From positions 310,001-374,000 of the forward strand of contig JANHCV010000002.1 of assembly GCA_025594325.1 (NCBI GenBank): a stretch of 64,000 nucleotides of DNA, read 5' to 3'. This document shows positions 62,371-64,000 of this stretch, piece after piece. Positions within the stretch are counted from its first letter, which is position 1; each line of letters opens with the position of its first letter. The notes beneath the pieces were generated by a model that saw only the letters and a program-made list of their open reading frames with translations, did no database searches and was not told the DNA's origin. Source of the DNA: Blastocladiella emersonii ATCC 22665 (lineage: Eukaryota; Blastocladiomycota; Blastocladiomycetes; Blastocladiales; Blastocladiaceae). The position numbers and the translations under genes were made by a program.

Positions 62371-64000
62371 ATGCCGCCGTCCGAACCCTCGCTCGCCAAC
62401 GGCGAGGCCGCCGCGCGCCGGCTCTCGGGCACGACTGCCACCGGCGCGGCTGCGCTCCGCAGCAAGGTTCGCACGTCCGAGACGCACCCCCTGAACGGTC
62501 CGTGTGCTTTCGATCTGCCGCCCGTCGCGTCGCTCACACCGCAACCGACGTGTAGTCTCATGGCTCTTCACCGACGAGGCCATGGACCACCCGCCGCCGG
62601 ACCCGCTGGCCGTAGACCTGGCCGCGTACAACGGCCGGCGTCCCTCCTCCTCTACCCCACCCCTTCCCGCCCCCTCCTCCGCCGACACCCGCCCGCAGCC
62701 CAAACGCGCCAACTACACGACGGTGCTGTCCGAGGAGTGGGCCGCCGAACACCCGGGCGTGCCTGCCGTCGACTTGTTCGACGTGATCGCCAAGTCCATC
62801 TCGCTGCGCGTGCACCCGTCCAACCCGCCGCCGCCGCGGCCCAGCGAGATCTGCCGCGTGTACCCGCCCGCGCCCGGCGCCGTCGGGAATATCGGTATCT
62901 CGTCGTGTCCTGGCAAGAAGGTCCGGCTCGACGAGCAGAGCACGATTGCCGCAGCCGCGGGGACCGGGCGGCAGCCGGTCTGTCGCGAGCTCGGACACGA
63001 TATGCCCCGGCTCGCGGGGCTCGGGATCAAGTTGATTGTTTGGTACGCGGCCGACGGTCAGTAGGGGCGGCGGTGTGGTGGGTGTAGAGGTTAACGGGAT
63101 CGTGTATCACGGCGTGTAGCTGTCTGTACGACGAGGAGATGGCGTCCGTTGGCGCGCCGTGGCCCGAGTACTCGGCCGCCGCGACGGCCGCTGGGATCGA
63201 GGTCGTGCGGTACGACTCGCGCTCGCTTATCACACTCCCGGCCGCAGACTCACACTCGCGCAACGTCTAGGATCCCGATGATCGACGGCAAAGTCCCGCC
63301 GGACCGGCGCGTGCTATCGCGCACGCTCGAGGCGATGCACGCGCGGCTCGAGTCAGGCGCCAACGTGCTGGTGCACTGCCGCGGCGGGATCGGCCGCGCG
63401 GCGCTCGTCGCGTGCTGCTACCTGCTGCGGTACGGGTGGATCCGGACGGACCGGCGCGCGATCGGCCTGCTGCGGATGCGCCGTTCGCCGCGCGCCATCG
63501 AGACGCCGATGCAGGAAGAGTACATCCACGCCTACTTCCGCGACATGCAGTGCCGGCTGCGGTGGGTCACGCAGTGGCGGCGCAACCCGGCGAGCGTCCC
63601 GCCCATCGACGTCCACGGCGAGGGCCGCATCCGCACCGTCGACGACGATATCGACGGGTGGATGTTCCCGCTCCCGCCCGACGCGACCGAGGCCGAGAAG
63701 CGCGGCGCGCGCGAGTCTATGGGGTCTAGCGGGTTCGGCATCGAGTTCATGGTCGGCAGCGCGTCCCTCGCGGAACCGACCACCGCCATGAGCTCGGGCA
63801 TGATGAAGCCCGCGTCGCGCCCGTCGCGCTCGGACCTGATGCAGGACGACCTGGCGCCGCCGCCGACCAAGACGGAGCGATCGCTCAGCCTACCCGTCAA
63901 CAACAAGTCCTCGGTGCGCCGCGCGTCGGACATCACGATCCCGACGACCGTCACGTCCAGCGCCGACTCGGCCGACGACCTCGCGGCGCCGCGCGCGCTG
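62371..64000 (+). CDS. CDKN3-like dual-specificity/tyrosine phosphatase, 3' end outside the window
   Basis: Four exons so far (62371-62497, 62556-63042, 63120-63209, 63271 to the edge; donors GTCCGT, GTACGC and GTACGA, acceptors TGTAG, TGTAG and TCTAG); 478 codons to the window end. Splicing restores RTSETHPLN-VSWLFTDEAMD, then IGISSCPGKKVRL, LGIKLIVC-CLYDEEMASVGAPWPEY, GIEVVR-IPMIDGKVPP and the active site VLVHCRGGIGRAALVACCYLL, that is HCxxGxxR with Cys as nucleophile and Arg for phosphate binding. A WPD-type acid is probably in PMIDGKVP. These are hallmarks of the kinase-associated phosphatase (CDKN3) group, which acts on cyclin-dependent kinases. The C-terminus becomes Ser-rich. The start is uncertain: an in-frame ATG at 61885 would add 162 residues. 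Confidence 0.85.

Noticed and set aside
1-64000. CRISPR arrays, rRNA, bacterial operons or phage
   Set aside because: No spaced direct repeats, no rRNA signature, and spliceosomal introns throughout.

Overview
This is a eukaryotic nuclear window, very GC-rich, with short spliceosomal introns. I count 24 introns, nearly all 57 to 81 nt; 14 have donors of the form GTACGN and 21 have TAG acceptors. Three things point to a zoosporic fungus, most likely Blastocladiomycota (Allomyces/Blastocladiella/Catenaria type): F-box proteins with ankyrin-like or leucine-rich tails in a style common in Allomyces, a TmcB-like giant membrane protein, and the overall gene mix. This placement is inference; no rRNA or marker gene is present.

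Left block (1 to 14 kb) is a one-way cluster on the minus strand. It holds four paralogues of a family I do not recognise (P1 to P4: RGG-rich N-terminus, then two conserved blocks), interleaved with a tandem pair of Mei2-like double-RRM/RS-domain proteins and a frameshifted F-box gene. Each P gene has a nearly identical 24-bp element 114 to 136 bp upstream of its ATG, and a fifth orphan copy lies at 8.34 kb. This is the most interesting part of the window.

Middle-left block (14.5 to 24.5 kb) has intact genes: a cytochrome b561-cytochrome b5-ferredoxin-reductase-type fusion, a kelch-repeat type I membrane protein, an SH3-PX scaffold, and a small secreted/type I membrane protein.

Accessory block (24.9 to 34 kb) is lower in GC and full of broken genes: a truncated F-box ORF, an LRR pseudogene, a decayed Pif1/Helitron-type helicase flanked by a 16-bp inverted repeat pair, and a tandem pair of secreted cysteine-containing proteins of which the second copy is a pseudogene.

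Right block (34.4 to 64 kb) is intact and housekeeping-like. It holds conventional kinesin heavy chain, a TmcB-like protein, a SLC45/GPH-type sugar transporter, nicotinamide mononucleotide adenylyltransferase, a very long proline/glutamine-rich membrane protein, a C2H2 transcription factor, a membrane-anchored GH26-like glycosidase, a disordered hypothetical protein, and a CDKN3-like dual-specificity phosphatase that runs off the right edge.

Frame breaks are confined to the accessory genes, while every housekeeping gene splices into an open frame. The breaks therefore look like real pseudogenisation rather than poor sequence. Because of high GC, long antisense ORFs overlap almost every gene; these are treated as shadows.
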